Assembly: GCF_003634315.1 (NCBI RefSeq)
Contig: NZ_RBXL01000001.1
Coordinates: 1,224,501-1,288,500, forward strand
Direction: 5' to 3'
Source of the DNA: Thiocapsa rosea
GTDB lineage: Bacteria > Pseudomonadota > Gammaproteobacteria > Chromatiales > Chromatiaceae
DNA length: 64,000 nucleotides
The notes below the pieces were generated by a model that was given only the letters and a program-made list of their open reading frames with translations, was not told where the DNA came from and made no database searches. Each line of letters opens with the position of its first letter. The stretch's first letter is position 1. Below are positions 62,075 to 64,000 of this stretch, piece by piece. A program made the position numbers and the translations under genes.

Positions 62075-62614
62075 ATGGCCGATGAAGAACGCATCGACGA
62101 GGCGATCGACCGACTGCAACGCGTCATCCGCTTGCTCGGCGAGCGACAAGAGTTTCTCGATCGACGGATCTCGGTGCTGTCGAGGCTGGCCTTGTTCGAT
62201 CTCTTCGCCGTCGTCCTGACGATCTCGTTGCTGATCATCATCCTGTCTGTCCAAGCGCCCGAGCTTCGCAATGCCGTGGCAACCATGAACATCCACTTCG
62301 GCGCCATGTCGGACGACATGTTCAGCATTCGCCGCAGCATGGCCCGGATGACCGAGGATGTCGCCAGCCTTTCGGGAATCATCGCTCAGGTCGACAACAT
62401 CCATGGAGATGTCGCGGACATGAGCGGAAGCGTCGGGACCATGACGGGGCGCGTGGCGAGGATGAATACGAACCTGGGCCATATGACGCTGCAGGTGAAC
62501 GACATGAGCCTGTCGTTTGCCGTGATGGACGACAGCCTCATGCGGATGATGCAGGACGTCAATCACATGTCCAAACCGATGCGCTTCTTCAACCAGATGA
62601 ACCCGTTTCGCTGA
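62075..62614 (+). CDS. Single-pass coiled-coil protein with methionine heptads, copy 1
   Basis: The 179-residue protein has an N-terminal cytoplasmic helix (ERIDEAIDRLQRVIRLLGER), one membrane helix (FDLFAVVLTISLLIIILSV) and a long coiled coil in which Met occurs at seven-residue intervals: VGTMTGRVARMNTNLGHM, TLQVNDMSLSFAVMDDSLM. With Met at both a and d positions the core would be made of Met rather than Leu. It starts 15 nt after the dCache gene, so co-transcription is likely. No family recognised with confidence; copy 2 follows. Confidence 0.8.
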   Translation: MADEERIDEAIDRLQRVIRLLGERQEFLDRRISVLSRLALFDLFAVVLTISLLIIILSVQAPELRNAVATMNIHFGAMSDDMFSIRRSMARMTEDVASLSGIIAQVDNIHGDVADMSGSVGTMTGRVARMNTNLGHMTLQVNDMSLSFAVMDDSLMRMMQDVNHMSKPMRFFNQMNPFR

Positions 62615-62633
62615 ACCCGCTCGGATCACGGAT

Positions 62634-63152
62634 ATGCTCGACAACGCACAGACCGACCGGATCAACGAGATCCTCAAGGGCACGGAAGCGGACCTGACCC
62701 GACGCATCCGCGACCAGAAGAAGGCCGGTCGCAAGGCGATCGCGCCCCGTGTCTTCTTCGTGCTGATCGGCATTCTGGCACTCGCCAACCTCTATTTCGT
62801 CAATCAACTGACGATGGAGATCCGCGCCATCATCTCGAACCTCAACGAGATGTACGGCCATTTCGCTACCGTTTCCGGGCGCATGTCCGAGATTCGCGGC
62901 GACATGACCCGCATGGAGCAGGAGATCCGTCTCATGCCCGTGCTGCGCGAGCAGATGGAGACCCTGGCGGTGAAGGTCGAGCGCATGAACAGGGACGTCG
63001 GCGAGATGACCGAGAGCATGGGCGAGATGGATGGGCGCGTCGGGACCATCAACGCCAGTGTCTCGGACATGGCGCTCAGATTCCGAGGTCTGAACCAGAA
63101 GGTCGGCCAGATGGGACTGGATGTGGATCAGATGGCGCGGCCGGTACCCTGA
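62634..63152 (+). CDS. Single-pass coiled-coil protein with methionine heptads, copy 2
   Basis: The 172-residue protein repeats the layout of copy 1: basic cytoplasmic helix, a membrane helix (VFFVLIGILALANLYFVN) and a coiled coil with Met every seventh residue (RMSEIRGDMTRMEQEIRLM then PVLREQM, VERMNRDVGEM). It starts 19 nt after copy 1. The two probably form hetero- or homo-oligomers with the coiled coil in the periplasm if the N-terminus is inside. The function is unknown. Confidence 0.8.
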   Translation: MLDNAQTDRINEILKGTEADLTRRIRDQKKAGRKAIAPRVFFVLIGILALANLYFVNQLTMEIRAIISNLNEMYGHFATVSGRMSEIRGDMTRMEQEIRLMPVLREQMETLAVKVERMNRDVGEMTESMGEMDGRVGTINASVSDMALRFRGLNQKVGQMGLDVDQMARPVP

Positions 63153-63224
63153 CGGGGCGGGGCCTATCGTACCCCCGACGGCTCGGTAGAACCTACAGCC
63201 CTCACGGCGCGGGCCAGATCCACG

Positions 63225-63310
63225 CGTAGGATGGATAAAGCGCAGCGAAACCCATCCTCCAAACCGCGCCAGCTCCGACAAACAACGCATACCGCACCGC
63301 GCGCGGTTTA
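63225..63310. repeat. GTAGGATGG repeat next to a short TAAACCGCG unit
   Basis: GTAGGATGGATAAAGCGCAG CGAAACCCATCCTCC (63225-63256) belongs to the GTAGGRTGG family. It is followed by a 50-bp unit which on the minus strand begins TAAACCGCGCGCGGTGCGGT and ends GGCGCGGTTTGG. Its TAA is the stop codon of gltS, again anchoring the unit at a stop. Confidence 0.85.
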
Positions 63311-64000
63311 GAAGGTCCTCAGGAAGAAGGGAATCACCAACGCATTGGTCAGGTCGATGAAGAAGGCCGAGACTAGCGGGACGATGATAAAGGCCTGGTG
63401 CGACGGGCCGAAGCGCTGGGTCACCGCCGCCATGTTGGCCATGGCGGTGGGTGTCGAGCCGAGCGTGACGCCGCCGAATCCGGCCGAGACGACCGCTGCA
63501 TCGTAGTTCTTACCCATCAACGGGAAGAGGATAAAGATGGTGACGGTCACCGCCAGGACGAACTGAGCCGCCAGGATGGTGAAGATGGGTCCGGCCAGAT
63601 CGATCAAGGTCCAGAGCTGCATACTCATCAGCGACATGGCGAGGAAGGCGCCGAGCGAGATGTCGGCAATCAACGCAACGGCGGAGGTGCGTGTCGGCCA
63701 AGTCACCCCGCTCCATTTGGAGAAGTTCTTGGGAACCAGATTGGTGATGAGGATGCCGGCGAAGAGACAGGTCACGAAGAGCGGCAGCATGAGCCCGGCC
63801 TCCGCAATCGCCTTGTTCAGCGCGTAACCGATGATGATGCAGATGTGGATGGCGAGGACGGCACCCAGAAAGTCCATGTGATCGACGCCGTCCTTGCGCT
63901 GCTTCTCGGTCAGCCCGACATCCTGCACCTCTTCGACCACCTGGGGCGCGGGCGTGAGCTTGTGGCGCGTGATCAGGAACTTGGCGATCGGACCGCCCAT
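63308..64000 (-). CDS. gltS: Sodium/glutamate symporter GltS, C-terminal part
   Basis: The last 230 codons of a minus-strand gene continue past the right edge. The sequence GGPIAKFLITRH, GYALNKAIAEAGLMLPLFVT CLFAG, DISLGAFLAMSLMSMQLWTL and GFGGVTLGSTPTAMANMAAV match the second half of GltS/ESS-family Na+:glutamate symporters. The Met at 64000 is internal. The stop codon is the first part of a short TAAACCGCG repeat unit. Confidence 0.92.
   Translation of the reverse strand: MGGPIAKFLITRHKLTPAPQVVEEVQDVGLTEKQRKDGVDHMDFLGAVLAIHICIIIGYALNKAIAEAGLMLPLFVTCLFAGILITNLVPKNFSKWSGVTWPTRTSAVALIADISLGAFLAMSLMSMQLWTLIDLAGPIFTILAAQFVLAVTVTIFILFPLMGKNYDAAVVSAGFGGVTLGSTPTAMANMAAVTQRFGPSHQAFIIVPLVSAFFIDLTNALVIPFFLRTF

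Overview
The window is about 64 kb of GC-rich, gene-dense chromosomal DNA from a gammaproteobacterium. The gene order rpe-gph-trpE-trpG, the BaeSR-Spy module, MscK-type channels, a 3-hydroxybutyrate locus and the overall base and codon use suggest a purple-sulfur-bacterium-like member of the Chromatiales (Thiocapsa-like). That placement is an inference: no rRNA, photosynthesis or sulfur-oxidation gene lies here to prove it. I saw no tRNA, rRNA, CRISPR array, prophage or complete insertion sequence.

Layout. 1-6.4 kb (minus strand): the operon rpe - gph - trpE - trpG, with two toxin-antitoxin pieces wedged between trpE and trpG, and an RT-less group II intron between djlA and rpe that begins inside the djlA stop codon. 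6.4-11.5 kb: a CbiM-like permease, a secreted protein, the envelope-stress system BaeS-BaeR, and a Spy-type chaperone with three 11-bp direct repeats upstream that look like a BaeR site. 11.8-25.2 kb: aldo/keto reductase, DUF429, PfkB kinase, a membrane SUMF1 protein, gamma-glutamyltransferase, two tandem retropepsin-like proteases, an MlaC-type protein, a hotdog dehydratase, an alpha/beta hydrolase and a large MscS channel. 25.7-30 kb: CoA-disulfide-reductase-like flavoprotein with a rhodanese tail, then yefM-yoeB, a Uma2 protein and a HEPN-MNT pair. 30.1-35.6 kb: RND pump, lipoprotein adaptor and outer-membrane phospholipase A.

35.7-46.9 kb is a rearranged block: two GntP-type permeases and the decayed tail of a third, a patatin hydrolase, an MscK channel joined to a truncated rhodanese gene, 3-hydroxybutyrate dehydrogenase and a lipoamide-dehydrogenase-like flavoprotein. 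Together they suggest uptake and turnover of hydroxybutyrate or polyhydroxybutyrate. 47-63.2 kb holds two SLC13-RCK transporters, a baeRF11 protein, a hybrid sensor kinase with a REC-AraC regulator, an outer-membrane protein, a second Uma2 protein, and a three-gene set of a dCache receptor without a catalytic domain plus two single-pass proteins with methionine-based heptads. A partial gltS closes the window.

The most unusual feature is a dispersed repeat family. Units of about 87 bp bounded by TTAAACCGCG / CGCGGTTTAA occur mostly as inverted pairs of about 190 bp. In nearly every copy the first unit supplies the TAA stop codon of the gene it follows. Three intergenic regions also carry hairpins made of (GTTGTC)n / (GACAAC)n hexamers, and there are further short palindromic repeat families. 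The region has seen many duplications, small insertions and gene decay.
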